From: Croceibacterium salegens
GTDB taxonomy: Bacteria > Pseudomonadota > Alphaproteobacteria > Sphingomonadales > Sphingomonadaceae
Reading direction: 5' to 3'
NCBI RefSeq assembly: GCF_009827435.1
Contig: NZ_WTYM01000035.1
Coordinates: 1 to 64,000 of the forward strand
DNA length: 64,000 bases
The notes under the pieces were generated by a model that worked only from the letters and a program-made list of their open reading frames with translations, made no database searches and had not been told where the DNA came from. Numbering within the stretch: position 1 is the stretch's first letter; the number at the start of each line of letters is the position of its first letter. This document shows, one piece after another, positions 1-8,538 of the stretch. The translations under genes and the position numbers were made by a program.

Positions 1-2186
1 CCACCAGCATCGAGGTTCTCGATGCCTCACAGTGGCGCGCAGGCGACGAGATCGTCCTTGCCTCCACCGACTTCAATCCGCGCCAGGCCGAGCGCCGGAC
101 GATCACGAGCGTGAGAGGCAACACGATCCGCTTTGCGCAGCCGCTCCAGTACATGCACTATGGCAAAGTCACCTACGGCGTCGACGAGCGCGGCGAGGTC
201 GCCATGCTGACGCGCAACATCAAGGTGCAGGCATCCGAGGACGCGGCAGAGAGCTATTTCGGCGGGCACATCATGGCGATGGGCGGATCCAAAGCCTATG
301 TCGACGGCGTCGAGCTGAACCGCATGGGCCAGCACCTGACGCTCGCACGCTACCCGATGCATTTCCACATCCTGGGCGTAGGCGCCGGTATGTACATCAG
401 GAACGCGGCGATCCACGACACCTACAACCGCTGCGTGACGGTGCACGGCACGAACGACCTGCGGATCGAGAACAACGTGACCTACAACACCGTGGGCCAC
501 TGCTTCTTCATGGAAGACGGTATCGAGACCGGCAACGCGTTCGTCAGGAACCTCGCCATCCAGACCAAATGTCATCCGACACTAGACTGCGTACCCACCA
601 ATCTCGCGGCCAATGGGGAAAGGGTCCATTACGCGAACCCTGCGGCCGCGAGGGAAGCCAGCTTCCACAGCGGCAACACCCTGCTGCCGTCGGACAACAC
701 GGCGGCGTCGTTCTGGATCACCAATCCGGACAACAGCTACATCGACAATGTTGCGGCCGGCTCAGACCAAGTCGGTTTCTGGTTTTCCATACCGCAGCAC
801 CCCCAGGGCGCGTTTGCGGGCTCGGAGGTCGCCGCCAACATCTGGCCGCGCCGTACGGCCCTGCGCGCCTTCAAAGGCAACACCGCCCACTCCAACTTCG
901 ACGGATTCCTGATCGACCGGCACATCGAACAAGACAACACGTTCGGCCTGGCCTCCATTCCGTTGCTTCCTCTGGCAGATCCGACCGACCTGGAGAGCGA
1001 AGTGAGTGAGACGCACTTCGAGAACCTGACCAGCTACAAGAACCGCAATGGCGGTCTCTGGGGTCGGGGTGACCTCTACGTGTACAGCAACGCAAAATTC
1101 GCCGACAACGCCATCGGCATGACGCAGGCCGCCGGAGATATCGGCAGCCTGCCGTTCAGTTCACGCCTCGTGGACTCGCTGGTCGTGGGCGAAACCGACA
1201 ATATCGGCAATCCCACGACACCTGAGGAAGTCGCCTATGGCCGCAGCCTGCCAAAGACGATGATCCCCGACTTCCCGATCCGTGGCTACGAGTATTACGA
1301 TTACCGCGATGACGTGGTGAACACGACATTCGTGAACTTCCAGGACAACGACCGGAGAAAGACAGGCGCGCTGTCCTTCCTGCTGTACACGAGCGCGGGC
1401 CTAAGTACCGGCAGCACGATCCGCGGTGCCAAGTTCGTCAACGCCAAGCCGGTCTATTTTCCGAAGTACGATGCCCGGTTCGATAACGATAACCGGGGCG
1501 GCAACGCATATCGGACCTTGTCGATCCACGACATTGACGGATCGGTGACCGGCATCCCCAATTCCCAAATCATGCTCAACGACGGCGAGAACGACAGCGT
1601 CGTCACCGACGCCAGCTGTGAAATCCATCCCACGTGGAACGCGTCCGTGTGCACGGGCGATATCGGCCGCCTGAACCTCTCGGACAGCAGGGGAGAGCTT
1701 CCCGCAGCAGTCGATCTGGAATCCCGCACTGCCCGGTTCGCCCTGCTCTCCTCACTCAGTCCAAATGCTCCGGACACGCCCCTTGTTCAGGCCCAACGTA
1801 AGGCCCTGTTCTCCCGCCGTCCTCCGCAGGCGCCCATCGCGCTTGTCCGCAACGGCAAGGAATTCAAGATCAGCGGCGACCAGAGCACCGTACGTGCCGG
1901 CACCGAAATCGAGGTGAAGACCGAAAGGCCGCAAGTCACGCTCAGCCTGGCCGAAATGGACCAGGGCTCATGGGTGATTTTCAAGCTGCCGGGTTTCGCC
2001 AATGCGGCCTCCGGAACGGAAGAGGGCAGCATGGACGCATTGCGACAGGCAACCGAGACCTCCTGGTTCCGGGATGGCGACGCCCTTTGGGTCAAACTGG
2101 TGGCCAAGGGTCCGGTCATGCCGGTCATACGCCCAACGGATCTGCAAGCGAGTATAACGGTCAGCAGGGAACTGCTCGGCGGCTGA
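1..2186 (+). CDS. G8-domain beta-helix protein, 5' truncated by window
   Basis: The reading frame is open from base 3, so the start lies before the window; 727 residues are visible. The first residues (GDEIVLASTDF, then QAERRTI) match the end of a G8 domain, the all-beta module of PKHD1, TMEM2 and CEMIP hyaluronan-degrading proteins. It is followed by the family signature GVELNRMGQ...RYPMHFH (about residues 98-122 of the visible part) and a long region rich in Asn and Gly that fits a right-handed parallel beta-helix. The C-terminal ~130 residues look like a separate beta domain. The family is extracellular and acts on or binds polysaccharide. Hyaluronidase activity is only known for the animal members, so the substrate here is open. 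An AraC regulator follows in the same direction. Family call confident, function not. Confidence 0.75.
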   Translation, partial: TSIEVLDASQWRAGDEIVLASTDFNPRQAERRTITSVRGNTIRFAQPLQYMHYGKVTYGVDERGEVAMLTRNIKVQASEDAAESYFGGHIMAMGGSKAYVDGVELNRMGQHLTLARYPMHFHILGVGAGMYIRNAAIHDTYNRCVTVHGTNDLRIENNVTYNTVGHCFFMEDGIETGNAFVRNLAIQTKCHPTLDCVPTNLAANGERVHYANPAAAREASFHSGNTLLPSDNTAASFWITNPDNSYIDNVAAGSDQVGFWFSIPQHPQGAFAGSEVAANIWPRRTALRAFKGNTAHSNFDGFLIDRHIEQDNTFGLASIPLLPLADPTDLESEVSETHFENLTSYKNRNGGLWGRGDLYVYSNAKFADNAIGMTQAAGDIGSLPFSSRLVDSLVVGETDNIGNPTTPEEVAYGRSLPKTMIPDFPIRGYEYYDYRDDVVNTTFVNFQDNDRRKTGALSFLLYTSAGLSTGSTIRGAKFVNAKPVYFPKYDARFDNDNRGGNAYRTLSIHDIDGSVTGIPNSQIMLNDGENDSVVTDASCEIHPTWNASVCTGDIGRLNLSDSRGELPAAVDLESRTARFALLSSLSPNAPDTPLVQAQRKALFSRRPPQAPIALVRNGKEFKISGDQSTVRAGTEIEVKTERPQVTLSLAEMDQGSWVIFKLPGFANAASGTEEGSMDALRQATETSWFRDGDALWVKLVAKGPVMPVIRPTDLQASITVSRELLGG

Positions 2187-2375
2187 CACACCTGTTCCGC
2201 GACGAACTCCGCCACTTGGTCCAAGACTTCGGGGTGGGCACGATCGGCTGCGGAAGCCAGGAGAGGCGCTTATCCGCGCGAAGAAGAATGCACCGTTTTG
2301 TGCATTCTGCTTCGCGTAACACCCGATTCATCGGACCCCATCTGCCCACTAGCCTCGTGTCTTCTTGGGAACGAC

Positions 2376-3380
2376 ATGGCGAGTGCTGCCTTATCCGGTT
2401 CGAGCCCCGCATGGGGCAGGGTGCCCATTTCCTCCATCGAGGACCTGCATGACGCGGTTCTCGGTGCGGGCCTCGAAGTCGCGCAATTTTCATCCGCGCC
2501 GATTGCCGGCAGCCTGGCATTCGCCCGGTTCGACGACATCACCTACAGCTCGGGTTCGATCGACGGCCATGTCGGCTTGTTCGGACCGCTGTCGGAGTCG
2601 ATGGTTACCATCGGTGTCCTGCTGGATGCGGGCCTGGGGGCGCGACACTGGCAGAACGAAGTGGGCGACCTCGCCGTCGGCGTCTTCCGGGCGGGAGACA
2701 TGCACGAGGCGATCTATCGGGCCGGGGCACTCTACGGTACGGCCACGCTTTCGGAAGAACGGCTAGAGGCGGTCGCCGCGGACCAGGATCTCGTGCTCGA
2801 TATCGGGCAACTCGGCGGCACGGGTATCAGCGAAACGCAAATGGCGAGCCAGCAGGCCGACGCCATTCGCCACGGACTTCAGGCGATCCACAGCAACCGG
2901 GCCCTGGGCATTGGACCCGGGATAGCGCTGGCGCAGGGACTGCTCGACGGCCTGATTGCCCATCTCGCCCGCGAGCCGCGGCTGGCGATCGGTATTTCGA
3001 CCGCGCGTCAGCATGGCCTGATCGTACGGCGGGCGTGCGCCTTCATCGAGGAAAACCTCGTGGAACCGCTGACGATCCAGGCCATTGCCAAGGCCGCATA
3101 CACTTCACACCGCACGCTCTATCGCGCATTCTTGGACGTGCTGGACGATAGCCCGCTAACCTATGTCCGCAAGCTGCGGCTCAACCGCATCCGGCAGGAG
3201 CTGGCGACCGATACCGAGGCCCGCTGCACCATTTCGGTCATTGCCAATCGCTGGGGCATCAGCGAGCTCGGCAGGATGTCCGGCTGGTACCGCGAACTGT
3301 TCGGCGAACTGCCGTCGGAGACACTGGTTCGCTCCCGCACGGTCCCCAGAAGCCCCGTTGGGCTGGCGCGTTGCGCATAA
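2376..3380 (+). CDS. AraC-family transcriptional regulator
   Basis: A 334-residue protein. The last ~110 residues form an AraC/XylS DNA-binding domain (RRACAFIEENLVEPLTIQAI, then TSHRTLYRAF and WGISELGRMSGWYRELFG for the second helix-turn-helix). The N-terminal ~220 residues are a less conserved sensing domain. The ATG at 2376 is chosen because TTGGGA lies about 8 bases upstream; an in-frame start at 2298 would add 26 residues without conserved features. It lies 189 bases after the G8-domain gene on the same strand and may control it. Effector unknown. Confidence 0.85.
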   Translation: MASAALSGSSPAWGRVPISSIEDLHDAVLGAGLEVAQFSSAPIAGSLAFARFDDITYSSGSIDGHVGLFGPLSESMVTIGVLLDAGLGARHWQNEVGDLAVGVFRAGDMHEAIYRAGALYGTATLSEERLEAVAADQDLVLDIGQLGGTGISETQMASQQADAIRHGLQAIHSNRALGIGPGIALAQGLLDGLIAHLAREPRLAIGISTARQHGLIVRRACAFIEENLVEPLTIQAIAKAAYTSHRTLYRAFLDVLDDSPLTYVRKLRLNRIRQELATDTEARCTISVIANRWGISELGRMSGWYRELFGELPSETLVRSRTVPRSPVGLARCA

Positions 3381-3430
3381 GCATTTGATGTCGATGAGAC
3401 GCGGCGACGGCGCTGTGCTACCGGGCTGCA

Positions 3431-3685
3431 ATGGACTTCGACGACCTGCTCCACCGCTACTTCGGCATCACCGACCTCGCCGAGGCGTCGCCTGCGGTGC
3501 AGGAGGCGGGGCTGGACAAGTTGCGGGTCGACTTCGGGCTTGAGACCGACCGCGGGCGCAAGTTTGCGCTGTGGTCGCTGCTCTACCTGCTCGGGCAGGC
3601 GCCCGACCTCGATGTCGCCTTCAAGTCGGAAGACGACCGCGAGGCCGCACGCAACCTTATGGACCTGCTCGACAGCGGCGGCTGA
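3431..3685 (+). CDS. small conserved-looking hypothetical protein
   Basis: An 84-residue acidic, mostly helical protein starting MDFDDLLHRYFG and ending in LMDLLDSGG. There is no signal peptide or membrane segment. Codon use is typical of the window (strong G/C at third positions), which supports a real gene. It converges with the sulfatase gene, with 3 bases between the stop codons. I do not recognise a named family and propose no function. Confidence 0.6.
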   Translation: MDFDDLLHRYFGITDLAEASPAVQEAGLDKLRVDFGLETDRGRKFALWSLLYLLGQAPDLDVAFKSEDDREAARNLMDLLDSGG

Positions 3686-3688
3686 CGC

Positions 3689-6040
3689 TCACTCGATGTG
3701 CTGGGCGAAAGCGAGGTAACGTTCCTTCAGCTCGTCCTCCTCGCTTTCGCTGAGATCCTTCGGCGCAAGCTTGATATCGACGCGTTCGATCTTGCCGCCG
3801 GTGAAGAGGAACGGCGGCTTGTACTCGTTCGACACCGGTGAGCCGTTGTCGCCGCCGACGCCGAACGTGTCGACGCCGAACCGACCTGCGACGGTGTTCT
3901 CGACCCGCTCTCGGGCGACTTCCTCGCCGTCGATCATCAGCACGGCCTCGCCACCCTTGCCCAGCCCGCCACCGTCATAGGCGAAGGCCAGTTCGATCTT
4001 CGACTTGCCCTTGGGCAATGCCTTCTTCGAAACGACGCTGGTGCGCTCCTTCTCGAAGTAGTTGTAGTGATAGACCGGCTTTCCGTCCTTCACATAGAGC
4101 GAGAAGCCAGCCGACATGCCGCCCGCCGCCACGATGACGCCCTCGGCCTTGCCGTCGCCGTTGTCGATTTCCGCGATGATCGTATGCGAACGGTTCTTGG
4201 TGTTTGGCGCAGCGGTTTCCGCCAGGCGGTAGGCGCCGGCGTAATAGGTGAATTCCGTCCGGTCCGGATCGGCGCCGCCGGGCGAAGGCTTGGGTTCGGT
4301 CAACCGTCCCGCGCCCCGATCGTCGAGCGGATAGACGCTGTATTTCTCCGCCTCGCCGTCCCACAGCTTCTTGAGCTCTTCCACCTTTTCCGGGTGCTCC
4401 TTCGCCAGGTTCTTCGCCTCGGAGAAGTCCTCGTCGATGTTGTAGAGTTCCCAGTTGTCCTCTTCCCATTTACCCGGCGCGTAATCCTGCCGCCACGGGA
4501 AGGTGTGCTGGGCGCAGGCGATCCATCCCTGGTCGTAGATCGCCCGGTTGGAGAACACCTCGAAGTACTGCCGGTCGCGCACCGCATGGGCATCGGCCGA
4601 CGCAAAGGTCGAGATGATCGACACGCCGTCCATCGGTTTTTGCTCGACGCCGTTGACCGTGTCCGGCGCGGGGATGTCGGCTGCGTCCAAGATCGTAGGG
4701 ACGATGTCGATCAGGTGCGTGAACTGTGGACGGATGCCGCCGTGGTCGGTGATCGAGCGCGGCCAAGAGATGACCATCGGGTTGCGCGTGCCGCCGAAAT
4801 GCGAGGCGACCTGCTTGACCCACTGGAACGGCGCGTTTCCGCACCATGCCCAGCCAAGCGGATAGTGCGGCTCGGTATCGGGGCCGCCGATGTCGTCGTA
4901 GATCTCGAGGTTGTCCTCGATCGTAGAGGGGACACCGTTGAGGTTCATTACCTCGTTGACGGTGCCGGTGAAGCCTCCTTCGGAGGAAGCGCCGTTGTCG
5001 CCGACAATGTAGATGATGATCGTGTTGTCGGCGTCGGGCAGTCCCTTCACCGCGTCGATCAGCCGGCCGCATTCGGAGTCGGCGTAGGACAAATAGCCGG
5101 CAAAGTTCTCCATGAACCGCGCGAACAGCTTCTTCTCGTTTGCGGACAGGCCGTCCCAATCCTGCACCCATTCGGGCTTTTCGGTCAGTTCGGTGCCTTC
5201 GGGGATGATGCCCATTTCGAGCTGGCGCTTGTAGGTTGCCTCGCGGACCTTCTCCCAGCCGTCGTCGAACTGGCCCTTGAACTTGTCGCGCCATTTGGTG
5301 GGAGCGTGGTGCGGGGCGTGGGCGGCGCCGGGGGCGAAGTAGCAGAGGAACGGCTTGTCCGGCGAAACCGACTTCGAATAGCGGATCCAGTTGATCGCGC
5401 GGTCGGTCATGTCCTCCATGAAGTGGTAGCCCTCTTCGGGCGACTTATCGGGCTCGACCGCGACCGTGTTTTCGAACAGCACCGGGTAATACTGGTGCGT
5501 CTCGCCGCTGATGAACCCGTAGAAGTAGTCGAAGCCCATTCCGGTCGGCCAGCGGTCGAACGGACCGGCGATGCTCGATTCCCAGTCCGGCGTGTTGTGG
5601 TTCTTGCCGAACCATGAGGTGGCGTAGCCGTTCTCCTTGAGGATGCGGCCAATAGACGCCGTGCTTTGCGGGATCATGTTGTTGTAGCTTGGGAAACCCG
5701 TCGCGTATTCGGACAGAAAACCCGTGCCGCAGTTGTGGTGGTTGCGCCCGGTGATCAGCGCCGCCCGGCTGGGGCCGCAGATCGCGGTGGTGTGGAAGCG
5801 GGTATAGCGCAACCCCTCCTTGGCCAGCTTGTCGAGCGCCGAGGTCGGCACCGGGCCACCGAACGTGCTCACCTGGCCGAAACCGACGTCGTCGAGCAGG
5901 ATCAGCAGCACATTGGGCGCGCCCTTTGGCGGCTTGGGCAATTCAGGCCAGGCACTCTTCGAGTCCTGGTAGGTCTTGCCGATCTTGCCGGTGAACTTGG
6001 GTTCGGGGAGCGGGAGATTGCTTCTGTCGATCTCGGCCAT
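3689..6040 (-). CDS. arylsulfatase (type I, formylglycine-dependent)
   Basis: A 783-residue sulfatase hydrolysing sulfate esters. Metal-binding LLILLDDVGFG is at residues 45-55 and the maturation motif C-G-P-S-R at 88-92, whose Cys88 becomes formylglycine; a downstream His-containing AAHAPHHAP and metal-ligand DNG also fit the alkaline phosphatase fold. The length fits the large arylsulfatases with a C-terminal beta extension. No signal peptide is visible from the ATG at 6040; an alternative ATG at 6076 adds 12 residues. No anaerobic or FGE-type maturase is in the window. A run of 12 G lies 46 bases upstream of the chosen start. The gene is convergent with its left neighbour and divergent from the NTF2-like gene at 6281. 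The substrate is unknown; the adjacent G8 beta-helix protein would suit a sulfated polysaccharide, but this is inference. Confidence 0.9.
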   Translation of the reverse strand: MAEIDRSNLPLPEPKFTGKIGKTYQDSKSAWPELPKPPKGAPNVLLILLDDVGFGQVSTFGGPVPTSALDKLAKEGLRYTRFHTTAICGPSRAALITGRNHHNCGTGFLSEYATGFPSYNNMIPQSTASIGRILKENGYATSWFGKNHNTPDWESSIAGPFDRWPTGMGFDYFYGFISGETHQYYPVLFENTVAVEPDKSPEEGYHFMEDMTDRAINWIRYSKSVSPDKPFLCYFAPGAAHAPHHAPTKWRDKFKGQFDDGWEKVREATYKRQLEMGIIPEGTELTEKPEWVQDWDGLSANEKKLFARFMENFAGYLSYADSECGRLIDAVKGLPDADNTIIIYIVGDNGASSEGGFTGTVNEVMNLNGVPSTIEDNLEIYDDIGGPDTEPHYPLGWAWCGNAPFQWVKQVASHFGGTRNPMVISWPRSITDHGGIRPQFTHLIDIVPTILDAADIPAPDTVNGVEQKPMDGVSIISTFASADAHAVRDRQYFEVFSNRAIYDQGWIACAQHTFPWRQDYAPGKWEEDNWELYNIDEDFSEAKNLAKEHPEKVEELKKLWDGEAEKYSVYPLDDRGAGRLTEPKPSPGGADPDRTEFTYYAGAYRLAETAAPNTKNRSHTIIAEIDNGDGKAEGVIVAAGGMSAGFSLYVKDGKPVYHYNYFEKERTSVVSKKALPKGKSKIELAFAYDGGGLGKGGEAVLMIDGEEVARERVENTVAGRFGVDTFGVGGDNGSPVSNEYKPPFLFTGGKIERVDIKLAPKDLSESEEDELKERYLAFAQHIE

Positions 6041-6085
6041 GATGATCTCGCGGTTGGGAGTGGGGGTCTTCTCCATGTGAAAGAA

Positions 6086-6097
6086 GGGGGGGGGGGG
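6086..6097. repeat. G12 homopolymer tract upstream of sulfatase
   Basis: Twelve consecutive G on the plus strand (C12 in the sulfatase leader), 10 bases upstream of the ATG at 6076 and 46 bases upstream of the ATG at 6040. Tracts of this length are prone to slipped-strand length change. Placed in a 5' leader, such a change would alter spacing rather than reading frame. Confidence 0.8.
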
Positions 6098-6280
6098 CGT
6101 TCCATCGGTATTAGTCCCGAGAGACTGCGTTGCGGGGCGGGGACATACCGCTTGGCCGCATGGCTGAACGGCCAAGACAATTTGCCACAAATGCGCGGCT
6201 AGCCGACGGTCCGAAATCGGTTATGTTCACCGCCGAGGGGATTCTCCGTGGGGAACGGGGAACTTGAGGGAGAGATTATC

Positions 6281-7309
6281 ATGAAGCGTTCGTTCCACGC
6301 CGCGCTGGCTTGCCTGGCGCTCGGCCTTGCCGGGCCTGCCGCTGCCGACGAGCCGCCGGGCGGCGTGCCGTTGCCGCAGCAGAACTGCCAACGCGAATGC
6401 CTCGAAGGCACCATGAACAAGTACCTGCAGGCGATGGTCGACCAGAAGGTCAACGACGGCCTGTTCGCCCGAGACGTCAGGTTCACCGAGAACGGGGTGC
6501 AGCTGCCTCTCGGCAACGAAGGGCTGTGGGCCACCGCGACGGGGCTCGGCAACTACAGGTTCTACGTGCCCGACGTGGAGACGCAGCAGGTCACCTTCAT
6601 GGGAACGATGATGGAAGAGGGCCGCGCTCGCTCGACTGGCCCGGCCAGTCCGCCCGACCCGGTCGGCATCGACGTGCGCCTCAAGATCGACGACGAGGGC
6701 AAGATCAGCGAAGTCGAACAGATCGTCGCCCGGCCCGACCGACCGCTCGGTCCGGCTCCCGCGACACCCGCCAGCGGCTTCGGCGCGACCGGGGCCAACG
6801 TCGAAAAGATGGGCAGCCCGCACCCGATCTTCCTCGAGACCGTGCCCGAGAACGAGCGGATGAGCCGCGCCGACCTTATCGCCGTTGCCAACCAGTACTT
6901 CGAGGCGATGCAGCGCAACGACGGCAAGGGCTATTACCCCTTCACCGACGACTGCCTGCGGCACGAGAACGGCATGATCAGCGCCGGCCCTCCGGGAACG
7001 GTGGGCATGACCGGCAATCCGGTGATGACCTGCAAGGGCCAGTTCGAAACCAGCCTGCTTGGCGTCGTCACCGGCATCCGCGACCGCCGTTTCGTCGCAG
7101 TCGACCGTGAGCGCGGGCTGGTCTTTGCCTTCGGCGCCTTCGACCATCGTTCGATCAACTGGACCTGGGAAATTGGAGAAATCTTCAAGATCGAGAAGAA
7201 CCAGATCCGCCGCATCGAGGCGATCTTCATCCGGGGCCCTTATGGGGTCTGCTCGGGATGGGGCACCTACGAACAGTGCCGCAGCGAGGAAATCCAGGAC
7301 GTCAGGTAA
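6281..7309 (+). CDS. secreted NTF2-like protein, DUF8021-type
   Basis: A 342-residue protein with a clear signal peptide (MKRSFHAALACLALGLAGPAAADE, cleavage about residue 23). The mature start QNCQRECLEGTMNKYLQAMV and the stretch DVRFTENGVQLPLG are typical of SnoaL/NTF2-like DUF8021 proteins found beside sulfatases and dehydrogenases in Sphingomonadales. A second, similar cone-fold half follows around residues 205-335 (RADLIAVANQYFEAMQRNDG). The ATG at 6281 follows GAGGGAGAGA. Six Cys residues suggest disulfides in the periplasm. It is transcribed divergently from the arylsulfatase. Members have no assigned reaction; the fold often serves as a small isomerase, cyclase or binding protein. Confidence 0.7.
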   Translation: MKRSFHAALACLALGLAGPAAADEPPGGVPLPQQNCQRECLEGTMNKYLQAMVDQKVNDGLFARDVRFTENGVQLPLGNEGLWATATGLGNYRFYVPDVETQQVTFMGTMMEEGRARSTGPASPPDPVGIDVRLKIDDEGKISEVEQIVARPDRPLGPAPATPASGFGATGANVEKMGSPHPIFLETVPENERMSRADLIAVANQYFEAMQRNDGKGYYPFTDDCLRHENGMISAGPPGTVGMTGNPVMTCKGQFETSLLGVVTGIRDRRFVAVDRERGLVFAFGAFDHRSINWTWEIGEIFKIEKNQIRRIEAIFIRGPYGVCSGWGTYEQCRSEEIQDVR

Positions 7310-7323
7310 GCTGTCATATTCAT

Positions 7324-7415
7324 CGTCATGCTGAACACGTTTCAGTATCCATTGCGCCCAACCGGACAACCTTCGCGGGAGGAGAGATGGACCCTGAACA
7401 AAGTTAAGGGTGACG
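7324..7415. repeat. dispersed twin-hairpin repeat, family A copy 1
   Basis: About 92 bases made of two short imperfect palindromes at its ends (CGTCATGCTGAACACG... at the left and ...ACCCTGAACAAAGTTAAGG at the right). It matches the better-preserved copy at 22504-22594 in inverted orientation. It fills the gap between two secreted NTF2-like genes. This resembles extragenic repeats found across Sphingomonadales genomes. Confidence 0.7.
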
Positions 7416-7431
7416 AAGAGGGAGAAGAGAC

Positions 7432-8325
7432 ATGAGGATTACCACCACCATCGCCGCCGCCCTGCTCGCGGCCACCATCGCCACCCCCGCCCTCGCGCAG
7501 AACGGCCCGCCGCCGAGCCCGTACACCCCGCGCGTCGACAAGCCGACCTGCACGATGGACGAGCTCAAGGCCGCGACCAGCGCCTATGTCGAAGGGCAGA
7601 AGACGGGTTCGCTTGGCGGCCTGCCGCTGCATGAAAAGGCCGAATACCTGCAGGACATGAAGACCATCCCGGACGCCGAGGGGATGTGGAACACCGCGCT
7701 CAAAGTCGACCACGCAATGAGCTTTCACGACCCGGTGCGCTGCAAGACCTTCAGTGAGGTCATCGTTACCGGTCCGACTCCTTATGTCATCGGCACCCGG
7801 CTCTACATGGACAAGGGCAAAGTGATCCGGGTCGACAGCCTGGTGACCACCACCGGCCACTGGTTGTTCAATGCCAACGCCTACCTCAAGTATTCGAAGG
7901 CCGAGAACTGGGAACCGCTGATGAAGTACCAGGGTACTTCGGCAGCAGAAATGATCCGTGGGGCGAACGCCTACCTCGACGCCTTTTCCGACAAGTTTAC
8001 CGACATCCCCTGGGGCCAGCCCTGCGCACGGCTCGAAGGCGGGGCCTACACCAACCGCGAAGGCCGCGCGGACGCCAGCTGCGAGGTCGGTATCCCGGCG
8101 GGAGTGCTATACATCGTCAACCGCGACTACCTGATCGATCCCGAAAAGGGCGTGATCAACGTATTCTGCCGCTTCGGCAACTCTGCCACTGGCGGCCCGG
8201 ATTCCCACACTTTCCGCTTTATCGACGGGAAGATCCGACTGGCCCACACGCTCAATCCGATTCCGGGCCCACAGGCCAACGACGAAGGCGGCTTCGACCG
8301 CCCCGGTGCGGATCCCAATGCCTGA
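7432..8325 (+). CDS. secreted protein, NTF2-like/DUF8021-like
   Basis: A 297-residue protein with a signal peptide ending ALAQ (residue 23). The mature region contains a predicted NTF2-like first half (CTMDELKAATSAYVEGQKTG) and a second half (AAEMIRGANAYLDAFSDK), so it has the two-lobed plan of its upstream neighbour though sequence identity is low. The ribosome binding site is AGGGAGAAG before the ATG at 7432. It probably belongs to one expression unit with the gene at 6281, separated by a repeat. It is periplasmic; reaction unknown. Confidence 0.6.
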   Translation: MRITTTIAAALLAATIATPALAQNGPPPSPYTPRVDKPTCTMDELKAATSAYVEGQKTGSLGGLPLHEKAEYLQDMKTIPDAEGMWNTALKVDHAMSFHDPVRCKTFSEVIVTGPTPYVIGTRLYMDKGKVIRVDSLVTTTGHWLFNANAYLKYSKAENWEPLMKYQGTSAAEMIRGANAYLDAFSDKFTDIPWGQPCARLEGGAYTNREGRADASCEVGIPAGVLYIVNRDYLIDPEKGVINVFCRFGNSATGGPDSHTFRFIDGKIRLAHTLNPIPGPQANDEGGFDRPGADPNA

Positions 8326-8336
8326 TTGGGCGCAAA

Positions 8337-8363
8337 CCTCCCCATCGACCAGCGATGGGGAGG
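8337..8363. terminator. perfect 11-bp hairpin after secreted protein gene
   Basis: CCTCCCCATCG, a 5-base loop and CGATGGGGAGG form a perfect 11-bp stem 11 bases after the stop codon of the preceding gene. A second small inverted repeat (CCGTCC GGC GGACGG) lies near 8415-8430. There is no T-run after either, so it may be a member of a GC-rich extragenic hairpin repeat acting as an mRNA 3'-end stabiliser rather than a classical intrinsic terminator. Confidence 0.5.
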
Positions 8364-8538
8364 CTGCAACCCGCTGGGTAGGTGGTGGGGCGTACCAATG
8401 CGCCCCCGCTCCCTCCGTCCGGCGGACGGCCCGCATTGCAGGACAATAAGGAGAAAATGAGGCGCGAGATTCTTCGTGCTGTGGACAACAAGGCGTGAGA
8501 TACGGTGCTCGCGGGCCGCTGCTCCGGGAGATGGGGCC

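Noticed and set aside
4067-5617. A 516-codon frame antisense to the arylsulfatase
   Set aside because: Third-position GC shadow; the sulfatase frame carries all family motifs.
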